DNA of 64,000 nucleotides, taken from NCBI GenBank assembly GCA_032622095.1, contig CP136064.1, forward strand, positions 744,001 to 808,000, written 5' to 3'. Shown one piece after another: positions 12,487-24,923 of the stretch (position 1 is the first letter of the stretch; every line of letters begins with the position of its first letter). This DNA is from Siphonodentalium dalli. Lineage: Eukaryota > Mollusca > Scaphopoda > Gadilida > Siphonodentaliidae. Both the position numbers and the translations under genes were made by a program. The notes under the pieces were generated by a model that did not search any database, was not told the DNA's origin, and saw only the letters and a list, made by a program, of their open reading frames with translations.

Positions 12487-15400
12487 ATGGTGGAGTACGG
12501 TTGGATATTTTCTATTTGGCACATGTTTCTCCATACCGCGCCATGTCAAATCTGGCCATATCCGAATCGGGTTGTCAGTTACAATGTCTACAGAAAATAA
12601 ATATCTTCATGTTGGAATGCAAATGTATGTTTAAAGGAACAGATGTATCTCAACTTAAAGGGACATAAGTAACACCGTCACCAACTTTAAGGGGTATCTG
12701 CTATAGACTGGTTCCATGGTGGAGTACTGTTGGATATTTTCAATTTGGCGCATGTTTCTCCCTACCGCGCCATGTAAAATCTGGCCATATCCGAATCGGG
12801 TTGTCATTTACAATGACTACAGAAAATAAATATCTTCATGTTGGAATGCAAATGTATGTTTACAGGAACAGATGTATCTCAACTTAAAGGGACATAAGTA
12901 ACACAGTCACCAACTTAAAGGGGTATCTGCTATAGACTGGTTCCATGGTGGAGTACGGTTGGATATTTTCAATTTGGCGCATGTTTCTCCATACCGCGCC
13001 ATGTCAAATCTGGCCATATCCGAATCGGGTTGTCATCTACAATGACTGCAGAAAATATATATCTTCATGTTGGAATGCAAATGTATGTTTAAAGGAACAG
13101 ATGTATCTCAACTGAAAGGGACATAAGTAACACAGTCACCAACTTAATGGGGTATGTGCTATAGACTGGTTCCATGGTGGAGTACGGTTGGATATTTTCA
13201 ATTTGGCGCATGTTTCTCCATACCGCGCTATGTCAAATCTGGCCCTATCCGAATCGGGTTGTCATTTACAATGACTGCAGAAAATATATATCTTCATGGT
13301 GGAATGCAAATGTATGTTTAAAGGAACAGATGTATCTCAACTTAAAGGGACATAAGTAACACAGTCACCAACTTTAAGGGGTATCTGCTATAGACTGGTT
13401 CCATGGTGGAGTACGGTTGGATATTTTCAATTTGGCGCATGTTTCTCCATACCGCGCCATGTCAAATCTGGCCATATCCGAATCGGGTTGTCATTTACAA
13501 TGACTGCAGAAAATATATATCTTCATGTTGGAATGCAAATGTATGTTTAAAGGAACAGATGTATCTCAACTTAAAGGGACATAAGTAAAACAGTCACCAA
13601 CTTTAAGGGGTATCTGCTATAGACTGGTTCCATGGTGGAGTACGGTTGGATATTTTCAATTTGGCGCATGTTTCTCCATACCGCGCCATGTCAAATCTGG
13701 CCATATCCGAATCGGGTTGTCATTTACAATGACTGCAGAAAATATATATCTTCATGTTGGAATGCAAATGTATGTTTAAAGGAACAGATGTATCTCAACT
13801 TAAAGGGACATAAGTAACACAGTCACCAACTTTAAGGGGTATCTGCTATAGACTGGTTACATGGTGGAGTACGGTTGGATATTTTCAATTTTGCGCATGT
13901 TTCTCCATACCGCGCCATGTCAAATCTGGCCATATCCGAATCGGGTTGTCATTTACAATGACTGCATAAAATAAATATCTTCATGTTGGAATGCAAATGT
14001 ATGTTTAAAGGAACAGATGTATCTCAACTTAAAGGGACATAAGTAACACAGTCACCAACTTAAAGAGGTGTCTGATTTAGACTGGTTCCATGGTGGAGTA
14101 CGGTTGGATATTTTCTATTTGGCGCATGTTTCTCCATACCGCGCCATGTCAAATCTGGCCATATCCGAATCGGGTTGTCATTTACAATGACTACAGAAAA
14201 TAAATATCTTCATGTTGGAATGCAAATGTATGTTTAAAGAAACAGATGTATCTCAACTTAAAGGGACATAAGTAACACAGTCACCAACTTTAAGGGGTAT
14301 CTGCTATAGACTGGTTCCATGGTGGAGTACTGTTGGATATTTTCAATTTGGCGCATGTTTCTCCATACCGCGCCATGTCAAATCTGGCCATATCCGAATC
14401 GGGTTGTCATTTACAATGACTACAGAAAATAAATATCTTCATGTTGGAATGCAAATGTATGTTTAAAGGAACACATGTATCTCAACTTAAAGGGACATAA
14501 GTAACACAGTCACCAACTTTAAGGGGTATCTGCTATAGACTGGTTCCATGGTGGAGTACGGTTGGATATTTTCAATTTGGCGCATGTTTTTCCATACCGC
14601 GCCATGTCAAATCTGGCCATATCCGAATCGGGTTGTCATTTACAATGACTACAGAAAATAAATATCTTCATGTTGGAATGCAAATGTATGTTTAAAGGAA
14701 CACAACTTTAAGGGGTATCTGCTATAGACTGGTTCCATGGTGGAGTACGGTTGGATATTTGCAATTTGGCGCATGTTTTTCCATACCGCGCCATGTCAAA
14801 TCTGGCCATATCCGAATCGGGTTGTCATTTACAATGACTACAGAAAATAAATATCTTCATGTTGGAAAGCAAATGTATGTTTAAAGGAACAGATGTATCT
14901 CAACTTAAAGGGACATAAGTAACACAGTCACCAACTTAAAGGGGTATCTGCTATAGACTGGTTCCATGGTGGAGTACGGTTGGATATTTTCAATTTGGCG
15001 CATGTTTCTCCATACCGCGCCATGTCAAATCTGGCCATATCCGAATCGGGTTGTTATTTACAATGACTGCAGAAAATATATATCTTCATGGTGGAATGCA
15101 AATGTATGTTTAAAGGAACAGATGTATCTCAACTTAAAGGGACATAAGTAACACAGTCACCAACTTTAAGGGGTATCTGCTATAGACTGGTTCCATGGTG
15201 GAGTACGGTTGGATATTTTCAATTTGGCGCATGTTTCTCCATACCGCGCCATGTCAAATCTGGCCATATCCGAATCGGGTTGTCATTTACAATGACTGCA
15301 GAAAATATATATCTTCATGTTGGAATGCAAATGTATGTTTAAAGGAACAGATGTATCTCAACTTAAAGGGACATAAGTAACACAGTCACCAACTTTAAGG

Positions 15401-16339
15401 GGTATCTGCTATAGACTGGTTCCATGGTGGAGTACGGTTGGATATTTTCAATTTGGCGCTTGTTTCTCCATACCGCGCCATGTCAAATCTGGCCATATCC
15501 GAATCGGGTTGTCATTTACAATGACTGCAGAAAATATATATCTTCATGGTGGAATGCAAATGTATGTTTAAAGGAACAGATGTATCTCAACTTAAAGGGA
15601 CATAAGTAACACAGTCACCAACTTTAAGGGGTATCTGCTATAGACTGGTTTCATGGTGGAGTACGGTTGGATATTTTCAATTTGGCGCATGTTTCTCCAT
15701 ACCGCGCCATGTCAAATCTGGCCATATCCGAATCGAGTTGTCATTTACAATGACTGCAGAAAATATATATCTTCATGTTGGAATGCAAATGTATGTTTAA
15801 AGGAACAGATGTATCTCAACTTAAAGGGACATAAGTAACACAGTCACCAACTTTAAGGGGTATCTGCTATAGACTGGTTCCATGGTGGAGTACGGTTGGA
15901 TATTTTCTATTTGGCGCATGTTTCTCCATACCGCGCCATGTCAAATCTGGCCATATCCGAATCGGGTTGTCATTTACAATGACTGCAGAAAATATATATC
16001 TTCATGTTGGAATGCAAATGTATGTTTAAAGGAACAGATGTATCTCAACTTAAAGGGACATAAGTAACACAGTCACCAACTTTAAGGGGTATCTGCTATA
16101 AACTGGTTCCATGGTGGAGTACGGTTGGATATTTTCAATTTGGCGCATGTTTCTCCCTACCGCGCCATGTCAGATCTGGCCATATCCGAATCGGGTTGTC
16201 ATTTACAATGACTGCAGAAAATAAATATCTTCATGTTGGAATGCAAATGTATGTTTAAAGGAACAGATGTATCTCAACTTAAAGGGACATAAGTAACACA
16301 GTCACCAACTTTAAGGGGTATCTGCTATAGACTGGTTCC
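12487..16339. repeat. 3853-bp segment, copy 1 of a large tandem duplication
   Basis: Seventeen monomers, one of them shortened by 40 bp (17 x 229 - 40 = 3853). Order: a GGCACATG monomer with TCAGTTACAATG (12487), an I-like monomer, three A/B-like monomers, two B-like, then G, H, I, S (14548), K (14737), A (14966), B, C, D, E, F (16111). Every anchor recurs 3853 bp later. Rare shared markers are TCAGTTACAATGTCTAC (12576 and 16429) and GGTATGTGCTATAG (near 13151 and 17004). Copy 1 has a private TCATCTACAATG near 13033. Confidence 0.94.
14548..14736. repeat. S monomer: 189 bp, 40-bp internal deletion (copy 1 of 8)
   Basis: GGAACAC is joined directly to AACTTTAAGG at 14703/14704, removing unit positions 157-196. 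The junction is ambiguous by one base (a C shared by both sides). T43 marks the body as J-like, but A132 is absent. Confidence 0.95.
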
Positions 16340-19300
16340 ATGGTGGAGTACGGTTGGATATTTTCTATTTGGCACATGTTTCTCCATACCGCGCCATGTC
16401 AAATCTGGCCATATCCGAATCGGGTTGTCAGTTACAATGTCTACAGAAAATAAATATCTTCATGTTGGAATGCAAATGTATGTTTAAAGGAACAGATGTA
16501 TCTCAACTTAAAGGGACATAAGTAACACCGTCACCAACTTTAAGGGGTATCTGCTATAGACTGGTTCCATGGTGGAGTACTGTTGGATATTTTCAATTTG
16601 GCGCATGTTTCTCCCTACCGCGCCATGTAAAATCTGGCCATATCCGAATCGGGTTGTCATTTACAATGACTACAGAAAATAAATATCTTCATGTTGGAAT
16701 GCAAATGTATGTTTACAGGAACAGATGTATCTCAACTTAAAGGGACATAAGTAACACAGTCACCAACTTAAAGGGGTATCTGCTATAGACTGGTTCCATG
16801 GTGGAGTACGGTTGGATATTTTCAATTTGGCGCATGTTTCTCCATACCGCGCCATGTCAAATCTGGCCATATCCGAATCGGGTTGTCATTTACAATGACT
16901 GCAGAAAATATATATCTTCATGTTGGAATGCAAATGTATGTTTAAAGGAACAGATGTATCTCAACTGAAAGGGACATAAGTAACACAGTCACCAACTTAA
17001 TGGGGTATGTGCTATAGACTGGTTCCATGGTGGAGTACGGTTGGATATTTTCAATTTGGCGCATGTTTCTCCATACCGCGCTATGTCAAATCTGGCCCTA
17101 TCCGAATCGGGTTGTCATTTACAATGACTGCAGAAAATATATATCTTCATGGTGGAATGCAAATGTATGTTTAAAGGAACAGATGTATCTCAACTTAAAG
17201 GGACATAAGTAACACAGTCACCAACTTTAAGGGGTATCTGCTATAGACTGGTTCCATGGTGGAGTACGGTTGGATATTTTCAATTTGGCGCATGTTTCTC
17301 CATACCGCGCCATGTCAAATCTGGCCATATCCGAATCGGGTTGTCATTTACAATGACTGCAGAAAATATATATCTTCATGTTGGAATGCAAATGTATGTT
17401 TAAAGGAACAGATGTATCTCAACTTAAAGGGACATAAGTAAAACAGTCACCAACTTTAAGGGGTATCTGCTATAGACTGGTTCCATGGTGGAGTACGGTT
17501 GGATATTTTCAATTTGGCGCATGTTTCTCCATACCGCGCCATGTCAAATCTGGCCATATCCGAATCGGGTTGTCATTTACAATGACTGCAGAAAATATAT
17601 ATCTTCATGTTGGAATGCAAATGTATGTTTAAAGGAACAGATGTATCTCAACTTAAAGGGACATAAGTAACACAGTCACCAACTTTAAGGGGTATCTGCT
17701 ATAGACTGGTTACATGGTGGAGTACGGTTGGATATTTTCAATTTTGCGCATGTTTCTCCATACCGCGCCATGTCAAATCTGGCCATATCCGAATCGGGTT
17801 GTCATTTACAATGACTGCATAAAATAAATATCTTCATGTTGGAATGCAAATGTATGTTTAAAGGAACAGATGTATCTCAACTTAAAGGGACATAAGTAAC
17901 ACAGTCACCAACTTAAAGAGGTGTCTGATTTAGACTGGTTCCATGGTGGAGTACGGTTGGATATTTTCTATTTGGCGCATGTTTCTCCATACCGCGCCAT
18001 GTCAAATCTGGCCATATCCGAATCGGGTTGTCATTTACAATGACTACAGAAAATAAATATCTTCATGTTGGAATGCAAATGTATGTTTAAAGAAACAGAT
18101 GTATCTCAACTTAAAGGGACATAAGTAACACAGTCACCAACTTTAAGGGGTATCTGCTATAGACTGGTTCCATGGTGGAGTACTGTTGGATATTTTCAAT
18201 TTGGCGCATGTTTCTCCATACCGCGCCATGTCAAATCTGGCCATATCCGAATCGGGTTGTCATTTACAATGACTACAGAAAATAAATATCTTCATGTTGG
18301 AATGCAAATGTATGTTTAAAGGAACACATGTATCTCAACTTAAAGGGACATAAGTAACACAGTCACCAACTTTAAGGGGTATCTGCTATAGACTGGTTCC
18401 ATGGTGGAGTACGGTTGGATATTTTCAATTTGGCGCATGTTTTTCCATACCGCGCCATGTCAAATCTGGCCATATCCGAATCGGGTTGTCATTTACAATG
18501 ACTACAGAAAATAAATATCTTCATGTTGGAATGCAAATGTATGTTTAAAGGAACACAACTTTAAGGGGTATCTGCTATAGACTGGTTCCATGGTGGAGTA
18601 CGGTTGGATATTTGCAATTTGGCGCATGTTTTTCCATACCGCGCCATGTCAAATCTGGCCATATCCGAATCGGGTTGTCATTTACAATGACTACAGAAAA
18701 TAAATATCTTCATGTTGGAAAGCAAATGTATGTTTAAAGGAACAGATGTATCTCAACTTAAAGGGACATAAGTAACACAGTCACCAACTTAAAGGGGTAT
18801 CTGCTATAGACTGGTTCCATGGTGGAGTACGGTTGGATATTTTCAATTTGGCGCATGTTTCTCCATACCGCGCCATGTCAAATCTGGCCATATCCGAATC
18901 GGGTTGTTATTTACAATGACTGCAGAAAATATATATCTTCATGGTGGAATGCAAATGTATGTTTAAAGGAACAGATGTATCTCAACTTAAAGGGACATAA
19001 GTAACACAGTCACCAACTTTAAGGGGTATCTGCTATAGACTGGTTCCATGGTGGAGTACGGTTGGATATTTTCAATTTGGCGCATGTTTCTCCATACCGC
19101 GCCATGTCAAATCTGGCCATATCCGAATCGGGTTGTCATTTACAATGACTGCAGAAAATATATATCTTCATGTTGGAATGCAAATGTATGTTTAAAGGAA
19201 CAGATGTATCTCAACTTAAAGGGACATAAGTAACACAGTCACCAACTTTAAGGGGTATCTGCTATAGACTGGTTCCATGGTGGAGTACGGTTGGATATTT

Positions 19301-20192
19301 TCAATTTGGCGCTTGTTTCTCCATACCGCGCCATGTCAAATCTGGCCATATCCGAATCGGGTTGTCATTTACAATGACTGCAGAAAATATATATCTTCAT
19401 GGTGGAATGCAAATGTATGTTTAAAGGAACAGATGTATCTCAACTTAAAGGGACATAAGTAACACAGTCACCAACTTTAAGGGGTATCTGCTATAGACTG
19501 GTTTCATGGTGGAGTACGGTTGGATATTTTCAATTTGGCGCATGTTTCTCCATACCGCGCCATGTCAAATCTGGCCATATCCGAATCGAGTTGTCATTTA
19601 CAATGACTGCAGAAAATATATATCTTCATGTTGGAATGCAAATGTATGTTTAAAGGAACAGATGTATCTCAACTTAAAGGGACATAAGTAACACAGTCAC
19701 CAACTTTAAGGGGTATCTGCTATAGACTGGTTCCATGGTGGAGTACGGTTGGATATTTTCTATTTGGCGCATGTTTCTCCATACCGCGCCATGTCAAATC
19801 TGGCCATATCCGAATCGGGTTGTCATTTACAATGACTGCAGAAAATATATATCTTCATGTTGGAATGCAAATGTATGTTTAAAGGAACAGATGTATCTCA
19901 ACTTAAAGGGACATAAGTAACACAGTCACCAACTTTAAGGGGTATCTGCTATAAACTGGTTCCATGGTGGAGTACGGTTGGATATTTTCAATTTGGCGCA
20001 TGTTTCTCCCTACCGCGCCATGTCAGATCTGGCCATATCCGAATCGGGTTGTCATTTACAATGACTGCAGAAAATAAATATCTTCATGTTGGAATGCAAA
20101 TGTATGTTTAAAGGAACAGATGTATCTCAACTTAAAGGGACATAAGTAACACAGTCACCAACTTTAAGGGGTATCTGCTATAGACTGGTTAC
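16340..20192. repeat. 3853-bp segment, copy 2 of the large tandem duplication
   Basis: Begins where the F monomer of copy 1 ends, with the GGCACATG monomer again, and runs to the F monomer at 19964. It contains the A monomer at 17027, S at 18401, K at 18590, and A-B-C-D-E-F at 18819-20192. After it the sequence goes on to G (20193), not to another GGCACATG monomer, so the right breakpoint lies at the F/G boundary region near 20193. Confidence 0.94.
18401..18589. repeat. S monomer, 40-bp deletion (copy 2)
   Basis: Junction at 18556/18557, identical to copy 1 and exactly 3853 bp downstream of it. Confidence 0.95.
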
Positions 20193-21108
20193 ATGGTGGA
20201 GTACGGTTGGATATTTTCAATTTTGCGCATGTTTCTCCATACCGCGCCATGTCAAATCTGGCCATATCCTAATCGGGTTGTCATTTACAATGACTGCAGA
20301 AAATAAATATCTTCATGTTAGAATGCAAATGTATGTTTAAAGGAACAGATGTATCTCAACTTAAAGGGACATAAGTAACACAGTCACCAACTTAAAGAGG
20401 TGTCTGATTTAGACTGGTTCCATGGTGGAGTACGGTTGGATATTTTCTATTTGGCGCATGTTTCTCCATACCGCGCCATGTCAAATCTGGCCATATCCGA
20501 ATCAGGTTGTCATTTACAATGACTACAGAAAATAAATATCTTCATGTTGGAATGCAAATGTATGTTTAAAGAAACAGATGTATCTCAACTTAAAGGGACA
20601 TAAGTAACACAGTCACCAACTTTAAGGGGTATCTGCTATAGACTGGTTCCATGGTGGAGTACTGTTGGATATTTTCAATTTGGCGCATGTTTCTCCCTAC
20701 CGCGCCATGTCAAATCTGGCCATATCCGAATCGGGTTGTCATTTACAATGACTACAGAAAATAAATATCTTCATGGTGGAATGCAAATGTATGTTTAAAG
20801 GAACAGATGTATCTCAACTTAAAGGGACATAAGTAACACAGTCACCAACTTTAAGGGGTATCTGCTATAGACTGGTTCCATGGTGGAGTACGGTTGGATA
20901 TTTTCAATTTGGCGCATGTTTTTCCATACCGCGCCATGTCAAATCTGGCCATATCCGAATCGGGTTGTCATTTACAATGACTACAGAAAATAAATATCTT
21001 CATGTTGGAAAGCAAATGTATGTTTAAAGGAACAGATGTATCTCAACTTAAAGGGACATAAGTAACACAGTCACCAACTTAAAGGGGTATCTGCTATAGA
21101 CTGGTTCC
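18819..21108. repeat. ten-monomer HOR, A-B-C-D-E-F-G-H-I-J (middle type)
   Basis: Anchors at 18819, 19048, 19277, 19506, 19735, 19964, 20193, 20422, 20651 and 20880, total 2290 bp. This is the leftmost complete example of the HOR typical of the middle of the window. D carries A84 (AATCGAGTTG); E ends in CTATAAACTGG; G has T78 (CATATCCTAATC); H has A83 (AATCAGG) and A151; I has T13; J has T43 and A132 but the common ATCTCAAC rather than AACTCAAC. It overlaps copy 2 of the 3853-bp duplication. Confidence 0.93.
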
Positions 21109-21338
21109 ATGGTGGAGTACGGTTGGATATTTTCCAATTTGGCGCATGTTTCTCCATACCGCGCCATGTCAAATCTGGCCATATCCGAATCGGGTTGTTA
21201 TTTACAATGACTGCAGAAAATATATATCTTCATGGTGGAATGCAAATGTATGTTTAAAGGAACAGATGTATCTCAACTTAAAGGGACATAAGTAACACAG
21301 TCACCAACTTTAAGGGGTATCTGCTATAGACTGGTTCC
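21109..21338. repeat. 230-bp A monomer with 1-bp insertion (copy 1 of 2)
   Basis: Reads TTTTCCAATTT instead of TTTTCAATTT near 21133. The same insertion is at 23131-23360. The 29006 monomer, the counterpart at the 7897-bp offset, lacks it, so the insertion came after that copy separated, or was lost there. Confidence 0.93.
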
Positions 21339-22483
21339 ATGGTGGAGTACGGTTGGATATTTTCAATTTGGCGCATGTTTCTCCATACCGCGCCATGTCA
21401 AATCTGGCCATATCCGAATCGGGTTGTCATTTACAATGACTGCAGAAAATATATATCTTCATGTTGGAATGCAAATGTATGTTTAAAGGAACAGATGTAT
21501 CTCAACTTAAAGGGACATAAGTAACACAGTCACCAACTTTAAGGGGTATCTGCTATAGACTGGTTCCATGGTGGAGTACGGTTGGATATTTTCAATTTGG
21601 CGCTTGTTTCTCCATACCGCGCCATGTCAAATCTGGCCATATCCGAATCGGGTTGTCATTTACAATGACTGCAGAAAATATATATCTTCATGGTGGAATG
21701 CAAATGTATGTTTAAAGGAACAGATGTATCTCAACTTAAAGGGACATAAGTAACACAGTCACCAACTTTAAGGGGTATCTGCTATAGACTGGTTTCATGG
21801 TGGAGTACGGTTGGATATTTTCAATTTGGCGCATGTTTCTCCATACCGCGCCATGTCAAATCTGGCCATATCCGAATCGGGTTGTCATTTACAATGACTG
21901 CAGAAAATATATATCTTCATGTTGGAATGCAAATGTATGTTTAAAGGAACAGATGTATCTCAACTTAAAGGGACATAAGTAACACAGTCACCAACTTTAA
22001 GGGGTATCTGCTATAGACTGGTTCCATGGTGGAGTACGGTTGGATATTTTCAATTTGGCGCTTGTTTCTCCATACCGCGCCATGTCAAATCTGGCCATAT
22101 CCGAATCGGGTTGTCATTTACAATGACTGCAGAAAATATATATCTTCATGGTGGAATGCAAATGTATGTTTAAAGGAACAGATGTATCTCAACTTAAAGG
22201 GACATAAGTAACACAGTCACCAACTTTAAGGGGTATCTGCTATAGACTGGTTTCATGGTGGAGTACGGTTGGATATTTTCAATTTGGCGCATGTTTCTCC
22301 ATACCGCGCCATGTCAAATCTGGCCATATCCGAATCGGGTTGTCATTTACAATGACTGCAGAAAATATATATCTTCATGTTGGAATGCAAATGTATGTTT
22401 AAAGGAACAGATGTATCTCAACTTAAAGGGACATAAGTAACACAGTCACCAACTTTAAGGGGTATCTGCTATAGACTGGTTCC

Positions 22484-22672
22484 ATGGTGGAGTACGGTTG
22501 GATATTTTCTATTTGGCGCATGTTTTTCCATACCGCGCCATGTCAAATCTGGCCATATCCGAATCGGGTTGTCATTTACAATGACTACAGAAAATAAATA
22601 TCTTCATGTTGGAATGCAAATGTATGTTTAAAGGAACACAACTTTAAGGGGTATCTGCTATAGACTGGTTCC
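22484..22672. repeat. S monomer, 40-bp deletion (copy 3)
   Basis: Junction at 22639/22640. This copy also has T27, unlike copies 1 and 2, so its 5' part has an E-like origin. Confidence 0.95.
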
Positions 22673-23130
22673 ATGGTGGAGTACGGTTGGATATTTGCAA
22701 TTTGGCGCATGTTTTTCCATACCGCGCCATGTCAAATCTGGCCATATCCGAATCGGGTTGTCATTTACAATGACTACAGAAAATAAATATCTTCATGTTG
22801 GAAAGCAAATATATGTTTAAAGGAACAGATGTATCTCAACTTAAAGGGACATAAGTAACACAGTCACCAACTTAAAGGGGTATCTGCTATAGACTGGTTC
22901 CATGGTGGAGTACGGTTGGATATTTTCAATTTGGCGCATGTTTTTCCATACCGCGCCATGTCAAATCTGGCCATATCCGAATCGGGTTGTCATTTACAAT
23001 GACTACAGAAAATAAATATCTTCATGTTGGAAAGCAAATGTATGTTTAAAGGAACAGATGTATCTCAACTTAAAGGGACATAAGTAACACAGTCACCAAC
23101 TTAAAGGGGTATCTGCTATAGACTGGTTCC

Positions 23131-23360
23131 ATGGTGGAGTACGGTTGGATATTTTCCAATTTGGCGCATGTTTCTCCATACCGCGCCATGTCAAATCTGG
23201 CCATATCCGAATCGGGTTGTTATTTACAATGACTGCAGAAAATATATATCTTCATGGTGGAATGCAAATGTATGTTTAAAGGAACAGATGTATCTCAACT
23301 TAAAGGGACATAAGTAACACAGTCACCAACTTTAAGGGGTATCTGCTATAGACTGGTTCC
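23131..23360. repeat. 230-bp A monomer with 1-bp insertion (copy 2 of 2)
   Basis: Same TTTTCCAATTT insertion, near 23155, 2022 bp after the first copy. Confidence 0.93.
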
Positions 23361-24505
23361 ATGGTGGAGTACGGTTGGATATTTTCAATTTGGCGCATGT
23401 TTCTCCATACCGCGCCATGTCAAATCTGGCCATATCCGAATCGGGTTGTCATTTACAATGACTGCAGAAAATATATATCTTCATGTTGGAATGCAAATGT
23501 ATGTTTAAAGGAACAGATGTATCTCAACTTAAAGGGACATAAGTAACACAGTCACCAACTTTAAGGGGTATCTGCTATAGACTGGTTCCATGGTGGAGTA
23601 CGGTTGGATATTTTCAATTTGGCGCTTGTTTCTCCATACCGCGCCATGTCAAATCTGGCCATATCCGAATCGGGTTGTCATTTACAATGACTGCAGAAAA
23701 TATATATCTTCATGGTGGAATGCAAATGTATGTTTAAAGGAACAGATGTATCTCAACTTAAAGGGACATAAGTAACACAGTCACCAACTTTAAGGGGTAT
23801 CTGCTATAGACTGGTTTCATGGTGGAGTACGGTTGGATATTTTCAATTTGGCGCATGTTTCTCCATACCGCGCCATGTCAAATCTGGCCATATCCGAATC
23901 GGGTTGTCATTTACAATGACTGCAGAAAATATATATCTTCATGTTGGAATGCAAATGTATGTTTAAAGGAACAGATGTATCTCAACTTAAAGGGACATAA
24001 GTAACACAGTCACCAACTTTAAGGGGTATCTGCTATAGACTGGTTCCATGGTGGAGTACGGTTGGATATTTTCAATTTGGCGCTTGTTTCTCCATACCGC
24101 GCCATGTCAAATCTGGCCATATCCGAATCGGGTTGTCATTTACAATGACTGCAGAAAATATATATCTTCATGGTGGAATGCAAATGTATGTTTAAAGGAA
24201 CAGATGTATCTCAACTTAAAGGGACATAAGTAACACAGTCACCAACTTTAAGGGGTATCTGCTATAGACTGGTTTCATGGTGGAGTACGGTTGGATATTT
24301 TCAATTTGGCGCATGTTTCTCCATACCGCGCCATGTCAAATCTGGCCATATCCGAATCGGGTTGTCATTTACAATGACTGCAGAAAATATATATCTTCAT
24401 GTTGGAATGCAAATGTATGTTTAAAGGAACAGATGTATCTCAACTTAAAGGGACATAAGCAACACAGTCACCAACTTTAAGGGGTATCTGCTATAGACTG
24501 GTTCC

Positions 24506-24694
24506 ATGGTGGAGTACGGTTGGATATTTTCTATTTGGCGCATGTTTTTCCATACCGCGCCATGTCAAATCTGGCCATATCCGAATCGGGTTGTCATTTA
24601 CAATGACTACAGAAAATAAATATCTTCATGTTGGAATGCAAATGTATGTTTAAAGGAACACAACTTTAAGGGGTATCTGCTATAGACTGGTTCC
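24506..24694. repeat. S monomer, 40-bp deletion (copy 4)
   Basis: Junction at 24661/24662, 2022 bp after copy 3, with T27 and T43. Confidence 0.95.
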
Positions 24695-24923
24695 ATGGTG
24701 GAGTACGGTTGGATATTTGCAATTTGGCGCATGTTTTTCCATACCGCGCCATGTCAAATCTGGCCATATCCGAATCGGGTTGTCATTTACAATGACTACA
24801 GAAAATAAATATCTTCATGTTGGAAAGCAAATATATGTTTAAAGGAACAGATGTATCTCAACTTAAAGGGACATAAGTAACACAGTCACCAACTTAAAGG
24901 GGTATCTGCTATAGACTGGTTCC

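Larger units (their letters stand above)
20880..22901. repeat. 2022-bp segment, copy 1 of a tandem duplication
   Basis: Nine monomers: J (20880), A with a 1-bp insertion (21109), B, C, D, C, D, S (22484) and K (22673). The length 9 x 229 - 40 + 1 = 2022 fits. The 1-bp insertion (TTTTCCAATTT, near 21133) and the doubled C-D pair both recur 2022 bp later. The second C-D pair (22026-22483) is itself a 458-bp tandem duplicate of 21568-22025. Confidence 0.94.
22902..24923. repeat. 2022-bp segment, copy 2 of the tandem duplication
   Basis: J at 22902, A with the same 1-bp insertion at 23131, B 23361, C 23590, D 23819, C 24048, D 24277, S 24506 and K 24695. A private base change (ATAAGCAACACAG near 24457) removes a stop codon in the last D. 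The junction at 22901/22902 joins K to J, an order not seen elsewhere in the window. Confidence 0.94.
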
